NCBI RefSeq assembly: GCF_034351645.1
Contig: NZ_CP133782.1
Span: forward strand, 5,114,001 to 5,178,000
Reading direction: 5' to 3'
Source: Pseudomonas sp. DC1.2
GTDB taxonomy: Bacteria; Pseudomonadota; Gammaproteobacteria; Pseudomonadales; Pseudomonadaceae
Length of the DNA: 64,000 nucleotides
Below the pieces are notes generated by a model. The model was given only the letters and a program-made list of their open reading frames with translations, made no database searches and was not told where the DNA came from. Each line of letters begins with the position of its first letter. The first letter of the stretch is position 1. Below, piece after piece: positions 17,908 to 25,782 of this stretch. The translations under genes and the position numbers were made by a program.

Positions 17908-19326
17908 CTAAGGCAGATGCAACGTGACCTCGACGCCACCCTGAACATTGCCAATACGCAACGACCCACCGTGCAACTTAACCACCTCTTCAACGAAGTT
18001 AAGCCCTAAGCCGGTACTTTTCCGCCCAGTGTCCGGTCGCGGCAGCGAGTAAAACCGCTCACTCAAGCGCGGCAGCGCATAGTCGGGAATGGCCTCAGCC
18101 TGGTTGAACAGCTTGAACTCAACCTGCTCCCCGACTCGCTCGGCACTGAAGCGCAACACCCCCTGAACCGGGGTGAAATCCAGAGCGTTTTCCAGCAGAT
18201 TGCCCAACGCCTGACGCAGCAGAAACGGCTCGCCCACCAGCCTCAAGTCCGATGCAATCGCCCGTTCAACGTGCAACTGCCGGCCCTCGATTCGCGCGGC
18301 CTGAGCCTCTAGCACTGTCTCTACCAACGCCGCCAAAGGCACGTCTACTCGCGCCTCCAACCCTTGACGCTGCTCAACCTGAGCGAGGTTCAGCAAGCGT
18401 TCGATCAACTGCTGCATCCGCGCACTTTCGCTGTCGATGTTGCTGACAAAACGCTGCTGCTGGGCCAATGGCATCTCACCTTGCAGCAACTCCGCCGCAC
18501 CACGAATGGCCGCCAACGGGCTTTTCAGTTCATGCGTCAGCGTGTGGACGTAACGCTCGACGTAGGCTTTACCTTGCAGTTGCGTGCGCATCTGTTCGAC
18601 CGCTGTCGCCAACTGCTCCAGTTCGCCGCCGCGATAATGTGGCACCTCGACCCGTCGACCTTCACTGACCGCTTGAGCATATGCAGTCAAGCGCCGCAGC
18701 GCTGCGCTCAACCACCAGGACAGCAACGCGCCGAACACCAGACCGAGGCCGATTAACCCGGCGCCGTAAATGAGTAATCGCCGCTCGGTGCGATCAACGT
18801 AGGGTTGCAATGAGCTGTTGGGTTTGGCCACCGTGACCACGCCGATGATCTGGCCGTTATCACGGATCGGCGCGCCCACGTGCATCACCGACGTGCTCGC
18901 ATCGTTTGGATCGCCACGGGTTGAGCGAGCGCCATATTCGCCACGCAGGGTCAGGTAAACATCGTTCCAGCGCGAGTAATCCTGGCCCAACGCCACGCCG
19001 CTGGAGTCGAGCACCACGATGCCCTTGGCATCCGTGACGTAGATACGATGGCTGACCTGATTCTTCGGCAGGCCCCAGATGTCCGCGTTGGGCTGCCGCT
19101 CACCGTAAGCCTTGAGCAACTGCGGCCAGTGATTTTCGTTGAGCGTCCCGGCCTTGAACTCCTCACGCAGAATCTCGGCCATCAGGTTGGCGGTATCCAC
19201 CAACGTCTCTTCACTGGATTGGCGCACGCCGGGCCGGATTTCTTCCATCACGGTGCTGAGCACAAAGTAACCGGTCAAGCCGATGAACAGCACGTAGACC
19301 AGAAAAATCCGGATCCCCAGTGACAT
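17908..19326 (-). CDS. creC: Sensor histidine kinase CreC
   Basis: 472 aa. Membrane helix (about 7-27), a periplasmic sensor part (about 28-180), a second helix (about 184-206), HAMP linker, HisKA with the phospho-acceptor in THELKSPLAAIRG, and HATPase_c with NLLENALDF (N box) and STGLGLNFVEEV (G box). It phosphorylates CreB. Its ATG shares one base with the creB stop (TGATG), so the two are coupled. Confidence 0.92.
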   Translation of the reverse strand: MSLGIRIFLVYVLFIGLTGYFVLSTVMEEIRPGVRQSSEETLVDTANLMAEILREEFKAGTLNENHWPQLLKAYGERQPNADIWGLPKNQVSHRIYVTDAKGIVVLDSSGVALGQDYSRWNDVYLTLRGEYGARSTRGDPNDASTSVMHVGAPIRDNGQIIGVVTVAKPNSSLQPYVDRTERRLLIYGAGLIGLGLVFGALLSWWLSAALRRLTAYAQAVSEGRRVEVPHYRGGELEQLATAVEQMRTQLQGKAYVERYVHTLTHELKSPLAAIRGAAELLQGEMPLAQQQRFVSNIDSESARMQQLIERLLNLAQVEQRQGLEARVDVPLAALVETVLEAQAARIEGRQLHVERAIASDLRLVGEPFLLRQALGNLLENALDFTPVQGVLRFSAERVGEQVEFKLFNQAEAIPDYALPRLSERFYSLPRPDTGRKSTGLGLNFVEEVVKLHGGSLRIGNVQGGVEVTLHLP

Positions 19327-20006
19327 CAGCTGTGCCCCGGGCTGTAGCTGTAGCCGAGGCCGCGATGGGTCTGGATCGGCTCGGCGTCGGGCAGGACCAG
19401 TCGCAGCTTGGCTCGCACGCTTTTGATATGGCTATCGATACTGCGCTCGTACCCGGCATCGGCCGGCACGCCCAAGGCTTCGAGCAACTGCTCGCGGCTG
19501 AAAACTCGCTCGGGTTGCTCCAGCAAGGATTGCAGGAGGCGGAATTCGTGGCGGGTCAGGCTCAACGCTTGGCCGCGATAGCTGATCTGGACCCGTTCAC
19601 AGTCGATACGAAACAACGTCGAGGCCACTTCGGCTAAGGCGCGGGGCGCCATGCGCTTAAGAATCGCCCGGACCCGCGCCGCCACTTCTCGGGGACTGAA
19701 CGGCTTGACCACATAATCGTCGGCGCCAATCTCCAGGCCCACCACCCGGTCGATTTCGCTGTCGCGGGCACTGAGAAAAATCACCGGCACCTCGCTGAAC
19801 CGGCGCAATTGCTTGCAGGTCTCGAAGCCGCTGATGTCTGGCAGACCTATATCCAGAATGATCAGGTCGGCCGGCGTCTGGCGTTGATGCTCAAGCGCAG
19901 CAGCGCCGAGGCTTAACCACGTGGTGGTAAAACCTTCGCCCTGCAACGCAAAAATCAACGTGTCGGCAATCGCCGCTTCATCTTCGACAATCAGGATATG
20001 AGGCAT
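19326..20006 (-). CDS. creB: Response regulator CreB (OmpR family)
   Basis: 226 aa. Receiver domain 1-120 with EDEAAI acidic pocket, Asp in LIILDIGLPD and Lys in VVKPFSPRE, then an OmpR/PhoB winged helix (about 130-226, with LTRHEFRLLQSLLEQPERVFSREQLL features, SIDSHIKSVRAKL recognition helix and the RGLGYSY end). First gene of creBC; creD follows under the cre-tag-like site. Confidence 0.93.
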   Translation of the reverse strand: MPHILIVEDEAAIADTLIFALQGEGFTTTWLSLGAAALEHQRQTPADLIILDIGLPDISGFETCKQLRRFSEVPVIFLSARDSEIDRVVGLEIGADDYVVKPFSPREVAARVRAILKRMAPRALAEVASTLFRIDCERVQISYRGQALSLTRHEFRLLQSLLEQPERVFSREQLLEALGVPADAGYERSIDSHIKSVRAKLRLVLPDAEPIQTHRGLGYSYSPGHS

Positions 20007-20080
20007 GGCGTCCGAGCCCGGTAATTAAGTTGCGCAACGGTGGCGCAAGCTTCACCTCACGTCAATCAGACCACTTGAAG

Positions 20081-20587
20081 TTAACAGGCGGGCTTATCGG
20101 CGGTGAAGCGTCGCGCGGGGTTCACTGCCGCACCGAACTCACGCAACGCCTTGGCACCGATCAACAGCGGATAGTTGAAGCTGCTGCGGTCGGTGAGGTT
20201 GACCTCCACGGTGCGCTTGACGTTGCCCAGGCACAGTTCCAGATCGACTACCGGGCGCTTCGCGACCTCGGTCACGTCCTTGTCTTCATCACCTTCGTCA
20301 GCACGGCTCTTGATTTTGCTAATCCGCGCAACCTTGTGTTCGTAGACTTTGTTGCTCGCGTCCTTGGTGCCCAGGCGGAAACGTACCCAGGCTTCGCCAT
20401 CACGGGTGAACGTCTCGATGTCCTTGGCCGACAGCGATGCGGTCAGGGCACCGGTGTCCATCTTGGCCTTGAGCACTTCACCGCCAATTTCCGGCAGCGC
20501 GATGTATTCGTAACGCCCGTAAAGGGTCGGCTCGGCGGCCAGGACCGGCAAGGCCACAAGGGTCAGCAGTGCAAGGAGGGATTTCAC
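20081..20587 (-). CDS. RimB-like retropepsin-fold protease (PF05618, ATP-dependent zinc protease family)
   Basis: 168 aa. A signal-like N-terminus (about 1-18) precedes the PF05618 domain. The motif KMDTGALTASLSA (about 42-54) carries the Asp-Thr-Gly of aspartic proteases, so the historical zinc-protease name is probably misleading. In P. fluorescens a relative, RimB, is encoded with rimA and rimK and affects ribosome modification; here there is no rimK beside it, and the export signal points to a periplasmic role. Divergent from the acyltransferase gene with a REP palindrome between. Confidence 0.82.
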   Translation of the reverse strand: MKSLLALLTLVALPVLAAEPTLYGRYEYIALPEIGGEVLKAKMDTGALTASLSAKDIETFTRDGEAWVRFRLGTKDASNKVYEHKVARISKIKSRADEGDEDKDVTEVAKRPVVDLELCLGNVKRTVEVNLTDRSSFNYPLLIGAKALREFGAAVNPARRFTADKPAC

Positions 20588-20647
20588 GTGATGGGTTTCC
20601 TGAGGAATTGGGGCGTCGAACGCGAGATTTTAGACCGTTGTCTGGAT

Positions 20648-20678
20648 GATCGTTCCCAAGCTCTGCATGGGAACGATC
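20648..20678. repeat. REP-type palindrome
   Basis: GATCGTTCCC (20648-20657) and GGGAACGATC (20669-20678), perfect 10-base arms with an 11-base loop. Same family as the copies at 28652, 36839, 45704 and 56479 and the array at 37.5-38.1 kb. Confidence 0.8.
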
Positions 20679-20786
20679 GATGGCAGCAGGTTAACCGTTC
20701 AAAAGTGAAACATTCGTCGCTGTCGATTTGGCCTGCCGCCCGAAGCTGCTTATCATGACGCGCCCAAAAGCTTTAAAGAGTTACTT

Positions 20787-21686
20787 ATGCGCCGCCTGCT
20801 CACCGGCTGTTTCGTTACCCTGCTGCTATTACTCAACACCCTGGTCCTGTTCGGTCCGCTGATGGTGTTTGCCCTGCTCAAATGGGTCTCGCCCGGCCGC
20901 TTACGCGATCACGCATCGCTGGCCGTGATGTGGATCGCGCAGACCTGGGCCGAAATCGACAAGCTGATCTTGCGCCACTGCGTCCCCACGCAATGGGACA
21001 TTCGCGGTGGCGGTGAACTGCGCCGTGACACCTCATACCTGGTCGTCAGCAACCACCAATCGTGGGTCGATATCCCGGCGCTGATCCAGACCCTGAATCG
21101 GCGCACGCCGTTCTTCAAGTTCTTCCTCAAGAAGGAGCTGATCTGGGTGCCATTCCTGGGCCTGGCCTGGTGGGCACTGGATTACCCGTTCATGAAGCGC
21201 TACACCCAAGCGTTTCTGGCCCGGCACCCGGAGCTTGCCGGCCAGGACCTGGCAATCACCAAAGCGGCGTGCCAGTTGTACAAACGCCAGCCAGTGACGG
21301 TGGTCAATTACTTGGAAGGCACGCGATTCACAGCAGCGAAAAGCGCCCGGCAAGCATCACCGTTCAACCACCTGCTCAAACCCAAGGCTGGCGGCGTGGC
21401 ATTTGTGCTGGCGGCAATGGGCGAACAGCTGGATGCGATTCTGGATGTAACGGTGGTGTATCCGCAGACGCGTATTCCGGGGTTCTGGGACTTGATCAGC
21501 GGCGGCGTGCCGCGCGTGATCGTCGACATTCAGACCCGCGACCTGGACCCCGCGCTGTGGCAGGGCGATTACCAAAACGATCCGGTTTTTCGCGAAAAAA
21601 TCCAGAACTGGGTTAACCAGCTCTGGATCGAAAAGGACCAGCGAATCGACGCATTGCGCGCCGAACACCAAGCCTGCGCAGACTAA
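20787..21686 (+). CDS. 1-acyl-sn-glycerol-3-phosphate acyltransferase family protein (PlsC/YihG-like)
   Basis: 299 aa. N-terminal membrane helix (about 8-32), then the acyltransferase motifs: NHQSWVD (H-x4-D, about 91-97) and a second block EGTRFT (about 173-178) that binds the glycerol phosphate. Length and the extended C-terminus match YihG-type inner-membrane acyltransferases rather than the short housekeeping PlsC. It would acylate lysophosphatidic acid for phospholipid synthesis. Single gene with start in CTTATGCGCCGCC. Confidence 0.87.
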   Translation: MRRLLTGCFVTLLLLLNTLVLFGPLMVFALLKWVSPGRLRDHASLAVMWIAQTWAEIDKLILRHCVPTQWDIRGGGELRRDTSYLVVSNHQSWVDIPALIQTLNRRTPFFKFFLKKELIWVPFLGLAWWALDYPFMKRYTQAFLARHPELAGQDLAITKAACQLYKRQPVTVVNYLEGTRFTAAKSARQASPFNHLLKPKAGGVAFVLAAMGEQLDAILDVTVVYPQTRIPGFWDLISGGVPRVIVDIQTRDLDPALWQGDYQNDPVFREKIQNWVNQLWIEKDQRIDALRAEHQACAD

Positions 21687-21690
21687 TGGT

Positions 21691-22242
21691 CTAGCTGCCA
21701 GCGCCCCAGATCCCGCCGAGGTTTTTCAGAAGCGAGCCGCCGACGCCCTGGTCACCGAGGTACTTGAGAATCACCGGGGCAAACTGTCCGACCATGCCGT
21801 TGTCCATGCCCAGCGCGCCGAACGCACTGTTCAGGTCACTGGTGCTCTTCACATTACCCAGCGCGTTATCCAGACCCGCCGATTTGCCGGACGAGCCGAG
21901 CAAGCCACTGAGCGCGCCCAGTTCACCGCCACCCGACAGCTTGTCGAGCCCCGGCACGCTTTTGGCCAGTTGTGAGTAATCGGTGGAACTCAGTTGATTC
22001 TTCGCCAACCCCAACATGGCCCCCGTACCGCCGACGGCTTGCTGCGGGGTGACATTCAATTGCGAGGTCAGAGCGCCAAGCAGCCCCGCTGTCTGCGGGG
22101 TCGGTGCAGCAGCAGTGGCCGCGTTGCCACCCTGCATACTCGAAGCCGCTTTGGTCACATCGTCCAGGCTGAAGCCTGCGAAGACTGGCCCTGCCGACAG
22201 GGTCAACAGCGAAGCCAGTGCAAAACCGCGTGAAATCTTCAT
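21691..22242 (-). CDS. DUF2780 family secreted protein
   Basis: 183 aa. Signal peptide about 1-22 (LASLLTLSAGPVFA) followed by a Gly/Ala/Ser-rich protein with helical repeats (VPGLDKLSGGG, ALSGLLGSSGK, GMVGQFAPVILKYLGDQGVG), as in DUF2780/VcgC-like proteins. The chosen start (MKISRGFAL) gives a proper signal peptide; the longer reading does not. It converges on the acyltransferase gene with only 4 bases between the two stops. Function unknown. Confidence 0.8.
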   Translation of the reverse strand: MKISRGFALASLLTLSAGPVFAGFSLDDVTKAASSMQGGNAATAAAPTPQTAGLLGALTSQLNVTPQQAVGGTGAMLGLAKNQLSSTDYSQLAKSVPGLDKLSGGGELGALSGLLGSSGKSAGLDNALGNVKSTSDLNSAFGALGMDNGMVGQFAPVILKYLGDQGVGGSLLKNLGGIWGAGS

Positions 22243-22538
22243 CCAGACATCCTCTTGAGCCGTGAACACCGCCCGTTGATGGGCGGCAAAAAACTGTCCG
22301 TTGGACTGGCGGTCCCAAGGATTGTTCCCAGCCCCCTGTGGCAGCGCGCTTAAAGGCGATGGCTGCCAGTTAGACAGCATCGATATCGAATATGCCGACC
22401 TCATCGCGAGCAAGTTCCCCACAAAGAGAGTGCCAGTCAAAAAAACTTTCCTGTTGCTGCATCCAGTCTAGCCCCCCCTGCGTATATCAAGCACGGACAG
22501 AAAATCCTGGCCGATTCTCCCAAACAAGGATCATCACC

Positions 22539-23129
22539 ATGAAACGCACTTCGATCAAAACCCCGTTGATTGCCAGCCTGCTGACCCTGGCCCTTGCCGG
22601 TGGATTTGCCCTGAACACCGCACAAGCGGCCGACATGAGCCACGACACCGTGATGGTCGGCGGCCAAAGCATGCTGCCGAGCAAAGACATTATCGATAAC
22701 GCCGTGAACTCCGCCGACCACACCACCCTGGTAGCCGCCGTGAAAGCCGCGGGCCTGGTCGACACCCTCAAAGGCAAAGGCCCGTTCACCGTGTTCGCTC
22801 CGGTCAACTCGGCCTTCGCCGCCCTGCCAGCCGGCACCGTCGATACCCTGCTCAAACCTGAGAACAAGGCGACGCTGACCAAGATCCTGACCTACCACGT
22901 CGTCGCCGGGAAACTCGACATGATGGCCCTGACCGCAAAGATCAAGGCCGGTGGCGGTAAAGCCGAGTTGACCACGGTCGCTGGCGGCAAACTCTGGATC
23001 ATGATGAATGGCCCGCACAACATCACCCTTAAAGATGAGAAAGGTGGCGTCGCCGACATCACCACCTACGACGTGTACCAGTCCAACGGCGTGATTCAGG
23101 TCATCGACAAAGTGCTGATGCCTAAATGA
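22539..23129 (+). CDS. Secreted fasciclin-domain (FAS1) protein
   Basis: 196 aa. Signal peptide about 1-29 (LALAGGFALNTAQA) then one FAS1 domain with the H1 and H2 boxes GKGPFTVFAPVNSAFAALP and LTKILTYHVVAGK, ending in GVIQVIDKVLMPK. Such proteins are periplasmic or extracellular adhesion-like proteins. RBS AAGGA is at 22525-22530. A terminator follows, then an ECF sigma / anti-sigma pair on the same strand; the fasciclin gene may be part of that regulon, which is inference. Confidence 0.9.
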   Translation: MKRTSIKTPLIASLLTLALAGGFALNTAQAADMSHDTVMVGGQSMLPSKDIIDNAVNSADHTTLVAAVKAAGLVDTLKGKGPFTVFAPVNSAFAALPAGTVDTLLKPENKATLTKILTYHVVAGKLDMMALTAKIKAGGGKAELTTVAGGKLWIMMNGPHNITLKDEKGGVADITTYDVYQSNGVIQVIDKVLMPK

Positions 23130-23131
23130 GT

Positions 23132-23170
23132 GATAACGCCGACCTTGCGCATCAGGGTCGGCGTTATTTC
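23132..23170 (+). terminator. Rho-independent terminator after the fasciclin gene
   Basis: ATAACGCCGACC (about 23133-23144) and GGTCGGCGTTAT (23157-23168) form a 12-base stem followed by TTTC. It separates the fasciclin gene from the sigma factor gene. Confidence 0.8.
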
Positions 23171-23185
23171 CCGAGGTGACCTTTC

Positions 23186-23827
23186 ATGAATGGAACAACT
23201 GCGCGCCGTGAACTAACCTCTGCCTGCAACCGGCACCGCACGCAGCCCATTTCATCCTCGATTGTTCGGAGAACCGTTATTTCCATCGCCGACGCCGATC
23301 AGCTCAGACAGCTTCTGGCCCAGTGTTCACTGGGTAATCGACGCGCCTTCGAAACGCTTTACCGCAGCGTCAGCCCTCGGCTGCATGGTGTGGCCTTGCG
23401 CTGCATGGGCCGACCCGACTTGGCGGAAGAGGTGGTTCAGGAAAGTTTCGTGCGCATCTGGAACAACGCTTCACGCTACGAATCGCACTTGTCGGCACCC
23501 CTGACCTGGATGATCAACATCACCCGCAACCAAGCCATCGACCAGTTGCGCAAACAGCGCGACCGGCCATTGACCGAGCTTGAAGAACAGGCGCTGGAGG
23601 ATGAAAGTCCCTCGGCCCACGAACAATTAAGCAGCGCCCGCGAGGCCAGAGCCCTGAACCAGTGCCTGGAAAGCCTTGAGGACATGCAGCGTCAATCAAT
23701 TACCGTGGCGTACTTTCAGGGGCTGTCGTGCTCTGAACTGGCCGACCATCTGGCCGCCCCTCTGGGTTCGGTAAAATCCTGGATACGTCGCGGCATGGAG
23801 CGCCTGCGCAGGTGCCTTGAATCATGA
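23186..23827 (+). CDS. ECF sigma factor (RpoE/SigK-like)
   Basis: 213 aa. Region 2 (about 48-115: FETLYRSVSPRL, DLAEEVVQESFVRIW, TWMINITRNQAIDQLRKQ) and region 4 (about 150-210, with SCSELADHLAAPLGSVKSWIRRG). A GAGGTG RBS about 7 bases before ATG 23186 supports this start, although the first 30 residues are not conserved-looking. The stop overlaps the anti-sigma gene (ATGA). Confidence 0.88.
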   Translation: MNGTTARRELTSACNRHRTQPISSSIVRRTVISIADADQLRQLLAQCSLGNRRAFETLYRSVSPRLHGVALRCMGRPDLAEEVVQESFVRIWNNASRYESHLSAPLTWMINITRNQAIDQLRKQRDRPLTELEEQALEDESPSAHEQLSSAREARALNQCLESLEDMQRQSITVAYFQGLSCSELADHLAAPLGSVKSWIRRGMERLRRCLES

Positions 23828-24498
23828 ACTATCAAACCCCGCCCTTGCGCCGCGCCCTGGCTGCCGACTACGCCATAGGCTTGATGTCCGCGGCCGCTCG
23901 CCGACGCTTTGAACAGTTGCTGCTCGAAGACGCGGCGCTGCGTGCGGAACTGGCCAATTGGCAACACAGCCTCGCCAGCCTGACCGACGTACTGTCCGCA
24001 CAACCGGTGCCCGATCGCGTGTGGCAGGCCATTACGGCGCGGATCGAACCCCAAGTGCTGCACGTACCAGAGAAGCGTTCCTTCTGGAACTGGATGCGGA
24101 TCACGGCAACCGTCTGCTCGCTGGTGGTGGTTGCGTTCCTCGGCGTGCTCTACAACCGCGATGAACCTCGTTACAGCGCCACCATGCTCAGCGCCGATGC
24201 ACAGCCTGCGCTAAAAGTTGAAGCGCACAAGAATTACCTGAGCGTCGAGCCGCTGACGTTGGCCGCAGTTGATCCGGGACGCAGCCTGGAGCTGTGGGCG
24301 ATCCCGGCGGACGGCAAGCCGATTTCCCTTGGGGTGATACCGGCGGGAGGCACAGGCAAGGTTGAGTTGAGCGACGCGCAGAAGGTGTTGATCGACAAGC
24401 CGGTTACATTGGCGATCAGCCTTGAGCCGAAGGGCGGCTCACCGACCGGGCAGCCGACAGGGCCGGTGTTGTATCAAGGGGCGCTGGCGGCGTTGTAA
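23824..24498 (+). CDS. RskA-like anti-sigma factor
   Basis: 224 aa. An N-terminal cytoplasmic zinc-less anti-sigma helix bundle (about 1-75, with DYAIGLMSAAARRRFEQLL), one membrane helix (about 96-115: ITATVCSLVVVAFLGVLY) and a periplasmic anti-sigma-K C-terminal domain (about 130-224, with SLELWAIPADGKPISLG). It would hold the preceding ECF sigma at the membrane. Coupled by 4-base overlap. Confidence 0.88.
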   Translation: MNYQTPPLRRALAADYAIGLMSAAARRRFEQLLLEDAALRAELANWQHSLASLTDVLSAQPVPDRVWQAITARIEPQVLHVPEKRSFWNWMRITATVCSLVVVAFLGVLYNRDEPRYSATMLSADAQPALKVEAHKNYLSVEPLTLAAVDPGRSLELWAIPADGKPISLGVIPAGGTGKVELSDAQKVLIDKPVTLAISLEPKGGSPTGQPTGPVLYQGALAAL

Positions 24499-24537
24499 GG
24501 CAAGAACGAAATTTGCTCTTCGTCTAATCGCTCGCGC

Positions 24538-24560
24538 AATAACCGGGCTTTCGGTTATTT
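24538..24560 (+). terminator. Terminator after the anti-sigma gene
   Basis: AATAACC (24538-24544) and GGTTATT (24553-24559) form a stem followed by T; modest strength. Confidence 0.6.
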
Positions 24561-24655
24561 CGAATACAACTATAAAACTGTCATAAACGACAGTAGCTGC
24601 CCACTTGAATATTCTCCAGTATGAACGCTCCAATTACGTAAGGGAGTACATGTTC

Positions 24656-25003
24656 ATGCAAATCAAAATAGCAGCCGGGATGCTGGTACTGAGTGTCTTG
24701 ATGGGTAATGCCTATGCAGCTGACATCAGCGGTTGCCCTAAACCATCCGACATCAAAGCTACGGCGTACAAAAGTTCTGACCCGCAAATACCTGCCCCCT
24801 TCAACGAAGGCTTCAATTACACCGCCAGTACCGGGGGTAAAAACTGGAAAGGAGAAGCGTTGGGGACCGACGATACCTTTCTGGAGGATAAATACGGCCT
24901 TAAGCCAGAAAGCGTTTCCGAGAAGGATGGGAAAACGACCTGCAGTTATAGTGGTACCAAGAATGGCACCTCAACGCCCTACCTGAAACTGATCGCACAA
25001 TAG
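24656..25003 (+). CDS. Small exported protein, DUF3757-like
   Basis: 115 aa. Signal peptide about 1-20 (MLVLSVLMGNAYA) then a short domain with two Cys (ISGCPKPSDIK near the start, KTTCSYSG near the end) that could form a disulfide, as in DUF3757 proteins. ATG 24656 is chosen over ATG 24650 because AGGGAG at 24641-24646 has proper spacing to it. A hairpin follows at 25013. Function unknown. Its base composition is less GC-rich than its left neighbours. Confidence 0.75.
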   Translation: MQIKIAAGMLVLSVLMGNAYAADISGCPKPSDIKATAYKSSDPQIPAPFNEGFNYTASTGGKNWKGEALGTDDTFLEDKYGLKPESVSEKDGKTTCSYSGTKNGTSTPYLKLIAQ

Positions 25004-25012
25004 TTGAATGGA

Positions 25013-25046
25013 AAACGGCGATCCTAAGTTCGCCGTTTTGCACAGC
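25013..25046. terminator. Hairpin after the DUF3757-like gene, part of a duplicated segment
   Basis: AAAACGGCGATCCTAAGTTC GCCGTTTT (stem AACGGCG / CGCCGTT) can end transcripts in either direction. It is similar in sequence and position to the terminator at 25740 beyond fdhA, and together with the fdhA fragment that follows it makes one repeated block. Confidence 0.7.
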
Positions 25047-25117
25047 GTGAAGCCCTCGGTCGCGCCAAACATCGTGTGCGGGTCGATCACAAACTTCTTC
25101 GGCACGCCGGCAGCGCA
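25047..25117 (-). pseudogene. Remnant of an fdhA 3' end (diverged second copy)
   Basis: Read on the minus strand this encodes AGVPKKFVIDPHTMFGAT, against AGVPKKFVIDPHKMFSAA at the C-terminus of the intact FdhA at 25783. The similarity breaks off upstream at about 25117 and it has no start. Together with the adjacent terminator hairpin it repeats about 105 bases of the fdhA end in direct orientation, about 730 bases away. The amino-acid differences show it is not a recent exact duplication. Confidence 0.85.
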
Positions 25118-25322
25118 CGTGCTGTGATCAGGCCTCAAAAAGACTTATAAGCAGTATCGATATAAATCAATAGAAATTATTCCTGATTAGCCTTATCACC
25201 TGTCAACTCTGACAGTAGTCAACCCTACTAAAATCCACGACTATTAACCGAAGCTTGGTAAACGACCACAACGTTCCAAGCTGTCTAACCAAAAAGCACT
25301 AATAAAACAAAGGAGAACAAAC

Positions 25323-25611
25323 ATGGCCACTACATTAATTCTCCTTGGAACGATTAAACAAGTTGATTACAAATCCGCATCGAGCAGATACTCATTCGTC
25401 ATTACGCCTGATGATGGAGGCCGGAACGTTACTTCTTACAACCATCTAAAGTCTGATTATTCAGTAGGCAATAGAGTTGAATGGAGAATCATTTACCACT
25501 CCATACAAATTTTACGCAGAATTTAATTCTCGGCGGATTACCTTTATCGCTAAAAAAATTCAAATACTGTCAACCCGGAAAGATTGCTCGCTCACAAAAA
25601 ACCTACCGTGA
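25323..25611 (+). pseudogene. Small AT-rich gene, probably frameshifted
   Basis: A clear RBS (AAGGAG) precedes ATG 25323. The open frame as written encodes 67 aa (MATTLILLGTIKQVD...) and ends at 25526. Removing one T from the TTT run at 25492-25494 would continue the frame as ITTPYKFYAEFNSRRITFIA... to a TGA at 25609-25611, giving about 95 aa with an even beta-strand-like pattern. So it is a broken gene, or a sequencing error in a short T run. I do not recognise the family. Surrounding DNA (about 25120-25735) is far more AT-rich than the genome; apart from this gene I see nothing in it. Confidence 0.5.
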
Positions 25612-25739
25612 AGAGAAGGATGAATTACATCACTCACAGAGCAATCACATCAGAATGAAAAAAACATGATCTACATAATCAAAATAAGCTTTTTAAATGG
25701 CCCTATAACCCTCAATACGCAAAATCAACATGGCAATAA

Positions 25740-25772
25740 AAAACGGCGACCCTCGGGTCGCCGTTTTTTATT
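25740..25772. terminator. Bidirectional terminator of the glyA-sox-purU-fdhA side
   Basis: AACGGCGACC and GGTCGCCGTT form a 10-base stem flanked by A and T runs on both sides. It ends the minus-strand fdhA transcript. Confidence 0.88.
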
Positions 25773-25782
25773 GCATGAAGCG

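Noticed and set aside
24900..25118. 72-codon minus-strand frame over the fdhA remnant
   Set aside because: It is in a different frame from the FdhA-like peptide and has no family match that I can see.
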